Shown here piece by piece: positions 35,472 to 48,497 of a stretch of 64,000 bases of DNA. Position 1 is the stretch's first letter. Each line of letters opens with the position of its first letter. This DNA is from Nectonema munidae. Taxonomy: Eukaryota; Nematomorpha; Nectonematoida; Nectonematidae. The notes beneath the pieces are model-generated. The model did no database searches. It was given only the letters and a program-made list of their open reading frames with translations, and had not been told where the DNA came from. The translations under genes were made by a program, and so were the position numbers. Location of the stretch: contig JAUIRK010000165.1 of NCBI GenBank assembly GCA_030549495.1, forward strand, positions 62,001-126,000, written 5' to 3'.

Positions 35472-37145
35472 AAGAAAATTCCAAAAGAAAAGTACTATCA
35501 GAAATCACATTAATTTTAAAATGTCTTTTTAGTAAATATACATTTTTTCATGTCATCACCAATTTGAAAATATTTAACAGACAAATAAAATTTGAAAATC
35601 TTTATAAACTAATTTTGGCAATTGCGTGTATTCTTCAATGGAAGAAGAATTTTTTATGTGTTTTTAATAAAAATATGTATTATATATGTATTTGTAAGTA
35701 TGTATGCAATACTTTTTCCTATAAAGATGGTAGTTAATTTGGAAAGATATTTTGTTTATTTTAAATTTAAAAAAATGTTTCTCGAATAAAGTAGTGTAAA
35801 TTTTTTCAGTTTTAACTTACAATTCACCATAATTCTGGGCAGTAATGGATGTATAATTTAAAATAGGCTATTCAGAGGAAAGGATTTGTACATCTTTGAT
35901 TTATAACAAAATCAGATACCATAATATAATTTGGTCATATTTAAACTTTTTTGGACATCTTTAATCCAACAAATTTATAATCGATCAAACATTTTAAACG
36001 TTGGTTTGAAGCCCTAAGATGCGGAAGATAGAATCAAGTGAAAGTTAGTTACCAAATCATGGAAGGAAAATCAATAAGCCTTAGTAAGAAGGAAAAATGT
36101 TGACTATAAAAATGAAGATAATAATAATGATGAAATATTTCACCATAACTATACATTACATACCTTTGTGGTACTTAAAGGGCAAAAGTTCCATTGTCAC
36201 CCCACATATTAGATTCCTTATTAACAATTTTAAAACCTAACAATCATTTGGACTCGTATATGTATAAATTATAAATGTACATTTTTTATATTTGCCGCGC
36301 CAAAAAGTGTCATTTCAAGGTACATATGCGTCCTTATGTGAGGGTAATTTTCACAAGTGAGAGAAGAGAAACTGAAACATATATTGAGCGGTTAAATAAA
36401 TAAGAAAATATTTTAATGAGTTTACTTCTTACAATTTCTTACTTTGGATAATGCTTTGATCAAATTTTATTGCCCATTATCCGTATGTTTGAGATAATCC
36501 TGATCTACTTGAAAATAATGGATAAATATGTCAACATTTTCTTTTGCTTAAGAAAGAAATAATAATTCTTGATCACGATTCCGAACGTAGTAGCTCAGAT
36601 TATTATGAAAATTAAAAAAAACAATTTGTGTGCTGCCTTTTAATTTTCAATGGTAAAATGCAGCCAATCAAACAACTCTTTACAAGTGTTCTAAAAATGT
36701 CATTGGTACAAAATAATGTGCATATTTTTATTTAGAACTTTGATTTAAGTATATGCACAAGTTGCAAAATTAATTTTCCTTAATTTGTTTTATTTGTACC
36801 GCTAAAAATGATCAGATGGCAGCCTGATGGCGGTACTACCGAGATCCCTGGGAGTACGCATTGATGTTCAAACTAAGGAACAAGAATTGAAATAAGGAGC
36901 GCTAAAAGAGCTATGCATAGTTAGGTAGCAGTTATCAATCTTAAACACGTCATTTTAAAATAACTTTCATTGAAATTTTAACGCTGGATTATATAATAAT
37001 ACACGGCACACATCTCTACGGCTATAGAAAAATCGAGAGTTTTTAGCTAACTTGATATCTGTCTTATTCAGCGAAGATTTGGCACTTGACGAATTACCAA
37101 CATGCTAGGCATTGAGATTCCGTATTCATACATATAAATATAGAT

Positions 37146-37491
37146 TAGTGATTGGACAATACGAAAGTTTTGTACGATTCCGATTCGGATGGCGATTCTT
37201 TATAAAATATAAGATTTCGATTCCGATTCTTAATTTGAAACATTAAAAATTAAAACATCTTTAATTCTCAATTATGTTTGATTAATTCAAATGAATCTAA
37301 ATTAGATTTTAATTTTAATAAATTAATTTTAAATTTTAAAATATTTTTAAAATTGCAACTTTTTTAAATATTCCTAAAAATAAAAGAATCAGAAATGAGG
37401 TTTCAGAAGGCATTAATGAAATTTTTCGATGCGATCCCGATATTTAAAAAATCACGATTCTCGATTCCGATTAATCGTCCCATCATCACTA
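37146..37491. mobile_element. hAT-like MITE with repeated GATTCCGATT motifs
   Basis: The left end is TAGTGATTGGACAATACGA; the right end, inverted, is TAGTGATGATGGGACGATTA. GATTCCGATTC-type motifs recur next to both ends (37180-37232, 37452-37472). No clear target duplication was found, so the superfamily is provisional. Confidence 0.45.
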
Positions 37492-37722
37492 AGTAAAATG
37501 TAAAAATGATAGATTGGCGAAAATGCCATCATGATTAAATAGAAAAAGGTCGATTTGCTAAATGGCACAAAAATTATGTAAAATGAAAAAAAAAATAAAC
37601 CAAACCACAAACTAGCGAAAGCTAAAGAGTAATCATTTTCAATCCATAGTGATAAAGAAGTTTTAAAATCAAATTAAGCACAATCTATTAATTATGTAGC
37701 GATAAATTTATTTATTTTGGCG

Positions 37723-37782
37723 TTAACCGTTTGAGGACCAGTGTCCAAGGAAATGAAAATAGTCCCGTCCTCAAAAGGTTAA
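37723..37782. mobile_element. Minimal TTAA MITE, 60 bp
   Basis: Ends TTAACCGTTTGAGGAC and, inverted, TTAACCTTTTGAGGACG, with TTAA at both edges. A small TCCAAGGA palindrome lies about 20 bases in. It is hardly more than its two inverted ends. Confidence 0.6.
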
Positions 37783-40189
37783 GTTACCTGTGAAAGCCAA
37801 TTTTACTGACAAATGAAATGTTTTGAGTGAATTAAACATGATTTATTAAATTAATTAGTATGCTATTTAGAAATAAAATCAGGCAAATAGAATAAAAATT
37901 TACAATTTAGTTGGTTCACGCGAGTATTTTGGAAAAAGACAGGGGCACACATCCAGAGAGCTAGGGGCAGGCGCTGGTGACCCCCTCCCGTTAATAATTT
38001 AGCCGTATTAGCAGAGTTTTAGCTCTTAAGTGTTTATTTCCATTTTCTCAATCACTATTATCGTAGCATTAACGCCTCCATCAATGCAATAATTTCATCT
38101 TTGAAGTCAATTTATAAAATATTCCTTATATAACTTATATAAATAATAATAATCAATACATTCATCGAAAATATCTGAGTTAAGATCATTTTTAAAGATT
38201 CACCGCTCTCCTAATTCCCAACAATCCCCTGATAAAAAAGCCATCCCTTCCTCCCTCATGAATCAAAAATAGCCCGCCACGATGGAGTTAATTAATTTCA
38301 AGTATAAGCAGAAATTAAGATGTTTTCAAGGCCTTTTTAGTTTATACCTGAATAAAAAGTATTATTAACCTGTATATACTCGGAGTTTTTGTTGATTTGA
38401 CCCTCGGCGTGTGGGGGTACATTTTATTTATATCCATTCAGTGGCAATTGAGTAGAGTCTTAAGGGAGGAGTCTCTAGTTGCAACATACGAATCAAAAGT
38501 ATAATGTAAAATAGAATGTCCACGATTTATGTCTTGATTAGCTTCATATTTTCTACTGTAGCAATTTTCTCTAACTAAATCAGGCCAAAATTGAGTGAAA
38601 GAGCAGTGATCTGATGAATGATCTTTTAGTGTTGAAATCTTGGATTTTATTTATTTGTAACTTTGCAATTCCAATTTAATGGACGTTAAAAGTGTTTGTG
38701 TGTGCGAGTGTAATGCGAAAATAGAAAGGCACAGAGAGAGTGAGTGTGGAAGAATGTATTATGCATGTATGTCTTCTCTTTTAATATTGATTTCACTAAG
38801 TTGATGGTAGTGCAAAAAGTTGTAATAAAAATTAAAATTAAAAAGCCATCGTAAAAATAAAAAAGTATTAAACGATGCACCACAAGCAACTACAAATGCT
38901 TTTTTCTCTGAATTTAAATGAGAGAATAGAAAACTGGCTCACTTTGAAAGCGGAGTGTGGCGGTGATGAGGAGTTTTAAGTGGGACAGTGTGTTGGGACG
39001 ATGAGTTTGCAGAAAATGCAAAAAATAAAAAATGAAATTATATTATTTATTGGCGTGAGCATAGATGCACGTTGACAAGGAAAATAATGTGGAGAAGCGA
39101 GAATGAAGAGTAATGAGAAAAAACAATAAAAAGTCGTAAATATAATGTTAGACACGACCATGTCTTAAACTTTATCAAGGATATATTTAGCGCATAAAAC
39201 GCACACAAATATTCTTACTATCTTCCTCATCGTTTGAGTGGTGTGTATAAAAATGCGTATATCTATTTAAAATGAGTTTTTCAATTTTAAAAATACACTT
39301 CAAAATGAGATAAAAAAGATTGCAAAAACGAGTAAAAAGCAGAGAGTAGTAGCTTTTTCGCCTGAAAAGAGGTTAAATTATTATCATTGTCCCAGCCACT
39401 ATATTCCTATAATATATTTCGATCTGTCTTAGATAAGAAACGTCTATTTTATTTTAGATGATAAACGTGACTTGGGCAAATCATAAGGTCTATCAACAAA
39501 ATTTAAAAAGCTCTTTGAGTTATGTATGCTAAAGGGGCGCTGGGGAGGTATGCTTTCTCTCTTATTTGCTTCATGCAAGTGATGGAAACATAGAACGTGA
39601 ACTTGTGCAGGACATCGTTGGCCTTTCATCATTTACGCTTTGCACACTCGACTGGGGCACTTAATCACCACCCAATATTTTTTCAACATATTTTCTCCTT
39701 ATCTTCAATTCTATTCTCAAGATTTCTTAAAAATATGAAGAATTTTAGATCCAATTGGTTTGACAAATAGATTTTAGTTATACGCACTAAACCCTTTATA
39801 GCGCACATGGGGATATCCAAGACACAGACCCATTTATAAATCGTCCTCGTTATAATGGATCTACTGAACCTATATTTTCAAAGTATAACACAGCCTTATT
39901 TCATCATACACCGCGTTGCAGCTTGTGATTTGAGAAAAACTTTTTAAGCAAGCAGCCCATAGTGTGATACTGGAAGTGGAGTTGAATAATGTGTGCAGTA
40001 GAACTCTATCATAAATGTACATCAAATGTTGCAAAACTAGACCGTATTCGTTTCTTGTGCTATTTTTTAAATTTATATCCGTCCGTACCCGTCTCTTGTG
40101 GTATTTTTAAACCTATGCCCACCCATGGGCCGAACTGGAATAACGGGTCCCAACCGATACCCGTACAGTTCTCTTGCCCACTGCCATCT

Positions 40190-40650
40190 CTACCACAAAG
40201 GGTGTATGTCGCATCACTTTTATTGCCTCTTTACATTGAAAATCTATTAAGGTATACAATATAGGTAAATGGTACGTCTATATGTTGGAAAAATTCTCAA
40301 TCAAAAAACGTATCAAAATGTTTAACATTTACATTTTTTATACAAACAACCCTATTTTCTGAAACAAGCCTATTGTTGCTAAGGATTTGAGGCATTTTCA
40401 GACTTCAAGTTGCTTTTGTGTTTGCTTAGTATTATTTTTTATCTAATGACTTTTATTAAATTACAAAAATTTTATAATTATAATTATAATTTTATTTTTA
40501 TTAAATTATGTTAAAAATATTCCAATTAACATAAAATGAGTCTTATTTCTTGGGAAAGGGATATATGAAGGCAATTTTTACAATTCCAAAAATTTAGCAA
40601 AATATCCATATAAGGTCTAAAAAGTATGTTGCTTAATTTTTGACATGATT
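40190..40650 (+). repeat. Direct repeat, copy 1
   Basis: It resembles 41368-41840 in the same orientation: shared GTATGTC-CATC-CTTTTATTG, TATAGGTA-ATGGTA and AATCAAAAAAC blocks, later an AAGTATGT-GC-A-TTTTTGA block. The copies are about 1.18 kb apart and clearly diverged. Either a local duplication or two insertions of one repeat. Confidence 0.5.
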
Positions 40651-41367
40651 TAAGGCCCAAACCCTTAGTAATTCTGTTGCTTATAAAAAGGGTATACTAC
40701 ATTAGTGGTCTGGGATGAGCACGGAAACAACAACAAAAAAGAAAAGTATATGAAGCATTCAAAGCATATACGTGGTTATGCCAAATTACTATATTTGTGG
40801 TTTTGTAAGACAAAAGAGACAACAAAAACCTAAGATTACCCATAATCTTAATTTTCACTCCTGTATTTAACATTAAGGTATTTTGAATTTTTTCTTGATT
40901 TTTTTTTAGAAATTTTACAGGCACTGGAAAATTGACGTTACACATATCTATAATTTTGATACAAAGTTATGTTCAAAAACAGACCAGCCAGCGCTTGCGT
41001 TACTTATATATTTTATGAAATTTGACCCACTATTTTCCTTTGAATCTTCTGCGATGCTTATGGGTTTAATTAAACTAAGTATTGGAAATATAATTAAAAG
41101 TAATGATAAATTTACAGAAAACTAGTAAACATTAACCTATAAAAATACTATTTCAGCTCTCTAATATTAGCTATTTTTTCTAAAATTTCAAATTTAAATA
41201 TAAAAAAATACAATACCGCGCCTATGTGCATTTAACGCCTCCTTTCTGAAGTAAAAACCTACAGTGCCCCTTGTACTACAAAAAGGCTCCGAATTGGGCA
41301 TTGTTGGCCACTTTGGGAACCCCGGAATAGAAAGACAAAGCCATGATAACTCACAGCTTCCCCTACC

Positions 41368-41840
41368 ACCACGATCGTTGTATGTCTCATCGCTTTTATT
41401 GATTCTATATATTTATATAATAGAGGGATATATATAGGTATATGGTATCTTTATTTGAAAAAATACTGAATCAAAAAACAATTGGATTGGTTTAACCTTT
41501 AGCTTCTTTTCATAAATGATACGTATGAATCTATTTGGAATCAAAGAAAATTAGAGGCAAAAATCAAAACTAACTTAAAAACAAACATTTGCGTTTAAGA
41601 AAAGTATGATGGATTGAAATAGATCAATATATGATTTTTCATTATGTCAAAATAACCATTACTCAAATTTTCAGTGAATGAGAGATACTTTATAGGTTAT
41701 ACACATCCTTTGATTTATGGTAAAGAAACAAAAAAGATTCAGTCTGGTTTATTTCTTCTGGCATATTTGTTTAGAGAGTATTTCACATTCATCACATATA
41801 AAAGGGCCTTAAGTATGTAAGCAATTTATTTTGATCAAAA
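41368..41840 (+). repeat. Direct repeat, copy 2
   Basis: Partner of 40190-40650. The first ~115 bases align best; after that the copies are alignable only in blocks. Confidence 0.5.
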
Positions 41841-42532
41841 TAACATAAAATGGGTCAAATAAAATTCTCACAAAATAATTAGCTGAATAAAGAAATCTAT
41901 TTATTTAAAGGATAGTTAGAGGCGTTAGAGATTACACAAAAATTCATACTCAAATATAATTTGAAAAATTTCAAACCAATAAAAATTTTACTCATTCTCT
42001 ATCAATTTTCTCGGCATTATTTTATTTAAAATTTTCAAAAAATAGATTTTGTTCTCCCCTTTGTGTTAGGGTGTAGACGAGGTTTGAGTGGTTCTCTTAA
42101 ATTTGAAGACTAAAATTTAAACTCTACCACCCCACGTGCCTGTTACATTGATGAAGGAAACTCCTTTGCAAAATATCTTAACAATTCAACAAAATTGAGA
42201 AGTTACACTTTAGCATTGAAAATTAAAAATTGCGTTGTCCTTGAATTCATGCATCTATTATATGTGTTGCCTGATACACAGATAAGTCATAAAGATACAT
42301 TTTTTATTCTCTGGTTTATGATATCAATAAATCATGAAAACTAAAAAAGGGTGAAGTTAATTTTTGGCAAGCTAGAAATCTTAAGACAAAGCTGCTATCA
42401 CATCAATAGATCGTTGGAAACGCCCTGCATGTTCACAAAGTGGACAAATTACTGTTAGAGATTTCAGTGGAGATGCTATTGAAACTGCATCTGCATCAGA
42501 CTGGCAACCAGTTCATGTCTGTAAACATGACA

Positions 42533-42690
42533 AGGCAAAGTTGATTCGAAAGCTCTACAAAACACAAAGATCGTGAAACTTTTGACCACAAGTTGATAGA
42601 CTTGATGATCTTTTTGACATTGGTCGCATAGTTATCAGATTTCCTTCTCTCTCAGCGAAAAAAGAATTGTCATGGATTAATATGAGTAGA
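42533..42690 (+). pseudogene. Possible relic of a multicopy coding family
   Basis: Reading + frames gives KLIRKLYKTQRS, then RLDDLFDIG and LSAKKELSW. This resembles a repetitive animal family with a LD-LFDIAH---L--I---D--FL--Q pattern. The match is short and broken, and could be chance. No ends or further blocks are recognised. Confidence 0.22.
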
Positions 42691-43928
42691 GAATGGAGTT
42701 GAAACACGCCAATGATTACATATCCAGCAACAGAAGGAGTAAGAACTTTTGTCACTAAGACTTTCACAAGAAGTAGTGAAACATGAAAAAATCTTGTTTT
42801 TCTGCTGATTATTCTTCTCCTGAAGAAACTGATCAATTTTAGACTATATAAAAAAACACTTAAAATAGATCCAGATTCTTTGTCCCTTTAACCAAAAGCA
42901 CACGAATGAATATCATGTCAACAGAAAATACAAGAACTTTGGATATAACCAATATGTCATCTAATATAACTATACATAATGTGTCCTATACATATTTGCT
43001 TGACCGTACTTAGACGTTAGAAAACACGCAATCGCAATAAAATAACACCACGACGTTCAAATCATTATGCGCTTATATCCATGTACATAAAATGCACTAC
43101 GAAGTTTGAACAAATAGGACCGAGAAACTGAAAGTTTTTTCAAATTTTTGAGCACTTCAATAACAATTTATGTGTTAATTATAATTTCAGTTTAATTTTC
43201 AAATTAATAAAATTTCTTTTAACCAAAAATTTTCATTAATTTACATCGTTTTGCATCCCCTTATAAAAAACTTTCTTGGATCACTGTAAGGAGAGATTTT
43301 GTATTTGTTTTCACCATTCTTAGATTGTCTTTGTTATGTAAAGTAGAAAGAAAATAGTTGAATAAAAAAACACAAAAAAAATGAAATATTACGCAAATAA
43401 AATAATAATTTAAAATGCAAATAAAAAAAGTTGAGAATAAAAATGTGAAGCTTATTTTAATTATTTTCTACTTAAATAGTATAAATAAAATATTTTTAAC
43501 AATAAAAATGTCAAGTTTGGTACGATTTTTTTTAAATTAATTTTTGTTATAGTATTTGTGGGTCTCTTCATAAAAATTTATGCCTCTCAGTTAATTTAAC
43601 TTTTTTTAATTTTTTCCCTGTAATTAATTTTTTCTTATGTCGCCAGATTTGAACTTTAACTTTTTTCACATGTTACACAAAATAAATAAATTTTATATTG
43701 TTTCACATTTTTTGAACCAAAATTCTTTACGACAAAAATAAGTTTTGAAACCACTGCAAACTCACTGTTAAAAATAAAAGCGTTTACAGGGTAAAAGTTT
43801 TAAAAAAAGAAAACTTATAATTTTCACCCAAAGACTAATTGAAAGCAATCCATATAGAAGGCTTCTTGATGTCAAAACTTGGAAGCTGAATTTATCTTTA
43901 CCCAAGTTTAACTATTTTCATCGATCAG

Positions 43929-44510
43929 AAATATCATATCTGTAAATTAGAGTAAAACAAATTTCTAAAGAGTTGGATAGAGTAAATTGAGTTACTCAAA
44001 CCAAGTTATGCTATATTTTTTTTAGAAACGAAGCTCCAAATATTTGCAAACATTTTGTATTTAAAAATGAATTGGTATCATTTTACTTATCTTGTTATTA
44101 TAATGGTAATGAGATTATGAAAGTTGAAATATATTTCACTTGAAACTGCTTTGAAATATACATTTTTGTCATATTCTATTTTTATCATGGTTAACCCGTT
44201 AAGTCCCAATGTTCCCATTTGGGAACATAAGTAATTTCACCTTCGTCTGCTTTTTTCAATAACTTTGAATATAAATCGTCTGCGTTTTTTTAAATATCGT
44301 CTGATTTCTATGGGACTTAATGGGTTAATAAAAAATATCATATCTGTAAATTAGTTTAAAACAAACTTCTAAAGAGTTGGATAGAGTAAATTCAGAATCA
44401 GGTATTTTACTCAGGCCAAGTTATGCTATATTTTTTTTAGAAACGAAACTCCAAAAATTTGCAAACATTTAGTCTTTAAAAATGAATTGGTATCAATTTA
44501 CTTATCCGAT
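43929..44510 (+). repeat. Tandem duplication of ~180 bp separated by other repeats
   Basis: Copy A (43929-44110) and copy B (44334-44510) both run from AATATCATATCTGTAAATTA through GCTATATTTTTTTTAGAAAC to AATGAATTGGTATCA at about 90% identity. Between them lie the left arm of the fold-back at 44091-44197 and a TTAA MITE. Confidence 0.75.
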
Positions 44511-45451
44511 GAACTATATATGAAGCTAAAGTTAAAGTTGGCAAAAAAAGCTGTATTTTGTTAGTTACTAAAAAAAGTAACTATCTAAACTTAATAACAG
44601 CACTAAACATTTAAGAAATACTTCATAGTAGTCATAAAAATTGGATGCAAAATGAAGAAAACTTTTAAAAGAGCTGCTGGCAAATCGCAAAGAATTTATC
44701 ATGAATAATACTCACACTGATTTAAAAGGAGCAATCGATGAATTTACAAATGAAGACACAAGATTTTTGAACTTGTTTTTTAGCCATATTCTTTTATGTT
44801 AAAGCCAATTGAATTTTTTTTTCAAAAGTTATAGGTGAAGTTAAACAATTATTTTGTTTCTAAAATCATAGCTAAGAGATTGAATTAACTTTTTTTACAG
44901 GAGAAAAATATTATGGAAATTTATATGCATGGCATATTTTATATTACCTTTGCAATATTATTTTACTTTTTTAAAATTTGAATGCAAATCTTTGAGAAGA
45001 CTTAAAAAGAATATGAAATTTAAAAAAGTTGGAGAATTTCAAAAATTTAACCATATGTTGGTAAAAATAAGAAATAAATCGATAAATGGAAATAGGACAA
45101 ATTGAAATAAAAGAGGATAAATTTGTACGAGAAAAGTGGCAATTTAAATGTGTGAAATTTTTATATCGTTGTAGGCTCGTTTTATATTTGACTGAATTTG
45201 AACAATTAGCACACGCAACCCATAATCTGCAAGTCTGGCAACTATCTTCCTTTACGTTGTGAAGGCAAAGATAAAAAATGTATGTTTGATGAAAGTGTGC
45301 ATAATTATTGTTTTCATGATGAATTGATGATATCTTGGATAAGAACCATGATAAAAATAGAATATGACAAAAAATGTATATTGCAAAGCAGTTTCAAGTG
45401 AAATACATTTCAACTTTCATCATCATCATCTCATCACCATTATAATAACAA
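44091..45451. mobile_element. Fold-back element with ~105-bp inverted arms
   Basis: Left arm 44091-44190 and the reverse complement of 45346-45451 match at about 90%, from CTTGTTATTATAATGG to TCTATTTTTATCATGG. The right arm carries an expanded run of ATC/GAT triplets absent from the left arm. No transposase frame lies between. A TTAA MITE has inserted at the inner edge of the left arm. The superfamily is unknown. Confidence 0.6.
44191..44328. mobile_element. TTAA-bounded piggyBac-like MITE, family 1
   Basis: 138 bp, ends TTAACCCGTTAAGTCCC / GGGACTTAATGGGTTAA, with palindrome TGTTCCCATTTGGGAACA at the same place as in the 21403 copy. Internal text (ATATAAATCGTCTGCGTTTT) is shared with that copy. 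Confidence 0.8.
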
Positions 45452-48339
45452 GAGATTTACAAAGTAGCAGACACATTCCTTCCTTACCTTTGAAAATTGC
45501 ATAGCAAGAAAATTTTTCCTATAAAATTGAATACATATATTGTATATGGAAAATAAAGGAGTGGGTTTTGTAGAAGGATGTAAACAAGTCAGTGAAATTG
45601 AAAATTTATGGATAAATAATGTATACCTTTCGAAAATATATTTTGCAAAAGTATACAAAGAGATTGAAGAACTTACGCCTTACGCTATACAAGTCATCTA
45701 GGAGATCTTGAGAATTAAATATTCACAACACTCAAATATATCATACTGCGATGCATTGCATTTTTTCATTGTTTTACTAACATTCGCTTCCATTTCATCC
45801 ACCGCCATCTTTAAATAAAGCAGATTTATTGAAAATGCAGTTTTATACCAAATTACTTTCAATGTCATCTAGTCTCATTTTCAATGCAATTTTATGTGCT
45901 AATAAAACAATTTCATTTTGAGCCCTGATATACCACGAGTCTTTATAGTGCTAAGATAAGTATTTTGGTTATTCATTATTTAAAAAAATCAGAGTGAAGT
46001 AATCTTTATTGTTTTTTTATTTGAGAATTTTACATTTTAGAATGTTACATTGCGTATAAATTCACGGTTTTTATTTAAAATTCCTTCATTTCTCTTATAT
46101 TTGTCTACACTTTTATTGATTCAATCCATTAATTGCAATTTAACTTATTTGAAATTTTCCATCTATCGAACCATGTTCTCAAAGCGTTCCTAAGCTTTAC
46201 CCTCCACCCTGGGATTTATTTTGTCCCCCTAGGAAATCCCTTGAAATATACAAATGCCACTTTCTTATATTCTGGGCACCATTGAAATAATTTTGCCACC
46301 CCTATCCTCTGTACTTGGAGTCTGTTGAGGGGCTGTTGTTATAAGAGAATTTAAAATTGTTTAAAAATATAAAGGTTAGTAAAAGGATGAAAAATATAAG
46401 AAATTCTGTAATATAAGGGGAAGAATATAGCAAATGTGTATTAGAGTTGTGCGCAAGGAGGGAATACCCTGGGAGATATGCGAGAACAGAAATGTTAGTA
46501 AGCGGTTACGTGTAAGAAAACTTTTAACGTGTTAATTAACAGACAAAGCCGATGACTTTATTGAATTTAGTAATTTCAGTTAACTGGACATTGTCTGGTA
46601 TTAAATGTGTTCAGGTAGCAATATATGTTCTAACATTACTTCAAACATTATAAGGCTAGTTTTAAGTACAGGTGTTTTCACAGATGGAATAGTTAAGCTA
46701 ATATTCACTACAAGTCCCTGGAAATACATCTTAAAAACACTGCAAGGAATGAATACTAATTTAAATAAAAGAGTTTTTAAATCAATAATGTGAGGAATAA
46801 AAGTATATAAATAGACGCAAAGCATTATTGATTATCGATTAAGTTTAAAAGATAATTTAGCCTCCATGAATAAATTCACATTTAAGTATTCTTATATGTA
46901 TTTTCATTAAACGTATTTTTTAGTGTTGGAAGAATTTTTCATAAGCGCTTGATGAAACTGTTTTGTGCTTACTACCTATGTCTTCATTGAAAGTGAAATA
47001 AATAACTTTATTACTTTTAGAGTCATCTTCAGGAGCTTTTTGGGATACAGGAGTCGCGTTCGCTTTGCAGTCCCTATTTGTTAAAGTGGAACTAGGAATC
47101 TATTATCCTAATAAGCCCCAGTCCTTCAAAAGCTCCGTTCGTTACTCATTTAGTAGTTATTACTTGGGTAATTAGTTAATCGCTTAGTAAGATATATTAG
47201 TTATTTTGTTCGTTGCTAATTTATTTAGCGAGATAGATTTGTTAGTTCGTTAACAATAAGTTAGTTATTTATTTACTTAATCATTTGATTTGATAGGTTT
47301 AATTTGGGCAGTATTGGACCTTAATTCTTCAAAATGGCTAAATCAGCACCACTATTTTTCAAAAGAGAAACCTGGTCTTTAAATACGCCCTTATTTTAAT
47401 GCCTTCTATTAAAACTATTTCTAAAACTTAGTTATTTAACAAAGCAGCCAACTATGCAAGACTAAAATATACTTAAAAGTCATCGTAGTTAGAGTGGATG
47501 TCTTAACACTGAAAAAGCAGGTTTTTAATCTTCCTAATAGGTAAAAAAGTAAACGCACAATTGAAAGTATGGTTTCGAAGTATGAGTAAAGAAGGAATGA
47601 TGCTGAATCAACCTAGCCAATCTTATTCACGCCTCTAAAAAGGGAATCGAAAACCACTCTTCCCAAATATATAGCAACAAATATAAGATTCAATAAATTG
47701 TATATGCCAAATGAAATAAATTATTATTAAACATAGAAAATTAAAAAGTTTAATTTTACTAGAAAAACTGAACATATTATGATAATAGTAAAAAGTTTTT
47801 AGCCATATTTTGGTTGATCCATAATTATATTTTAGACTTATTAAAAGCCATATTTAGATTTGTAGAAAATCGATATTGATTTTCAATTTAAAAGTGTAAC
47901 ATAAATGACTTGTTCTGGAATAAAAATGGCAAAAAGCATGATTCAATTCAAAACATGAAAATTTACTCAATTATGACTTAGAACGACTACCATAAACGAT
48001 TATTGTTACAGTGCCGTCGTTGAAGTTTCATTACAGAGAGGGGTCAAAAATAGGTATGAAGAAAATATATATACAAAATGACAAGCTAAAAAGTATTTTT
48101 TAAAGTTGAAGTATGCGAAAAACAAACTAAAAAACGTATGATTGAAATTTAAAAGTTCAAATTAAATTTTAATACAAGTTTTATTTAAAAAAAATCAAAT
48201 AATAAAATCCTTTCTTCTATTTGTATCACCAGTGGGGGAGGAAATTAGGATACTAACGCTGATTTAATGTGTATTTAAAGAAATAGAAAAGATAAAATTG
48301 CGCGGCTTGTATTGAACAAATAAGGAAAGGAAGCTGATG

Positions 48340-48415
48340 GGGGATCGAAGCCAAGACCTTGAGTTATCGAAACCCAGTATCTAACCAACATTACTCACGC
48401 ATTGCGAAACATGAT
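48340..48415 (-). repeat. tRNA-like sequence
   Basis: On the minus strand TTGGTTAGATAC leads to a pairing stem TGGGT/ACTCA with a 7-base loop TTCGATA (anticodon position CGA), then GGCTTCGATCCCC, a near-perfect B box. The T stem and acceptor stem do not pair well, so this is a tRNA-derived repeat or pseudogene. Confidence 0.4.
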
Positions 48416-48480
48416 CTTATTATCTTTACGTTTATTGAGTGAGTTTATAACATTCTATTTCAAGTTATTTCATAGTAAAA

Positions 48481-48497
48481 TATCATCATCATCATCT
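48481..48497 (+). repeat. (ATC)n microsatellite
   Basis: Five to six tandem ATC units; a similar run lies at 45419-45431 in the fold-back right arm. Confidence 0.85.

Larger units (their letters stand above)
35738..40189. other. AT-rich stretch, no supported gene
   Basis: Only repeats are seen: a hAT-like MITE at 37146-37491 and a 60-bp TTAA MITE at 37723-37782. Frames near 38686-39161 and 39444-39632 are not conserved-looking and lack splice or domain support. Around 40080-40183 the sequence resembles a decayed hAT right end (inverted CAGTGGGCAAGAG). Confidence 0.45.

Noticed and set aside
40080-40183. Possible hAT right end (inverted CAGTGGGCAAGAG)
   Set aside because: No left partner and no target duplication could be found, so it was mentioned only in passing.
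46601-46825. Open frames on both strands over the same bases
   Set aside because: No domain, no splice context, no repeat partner.
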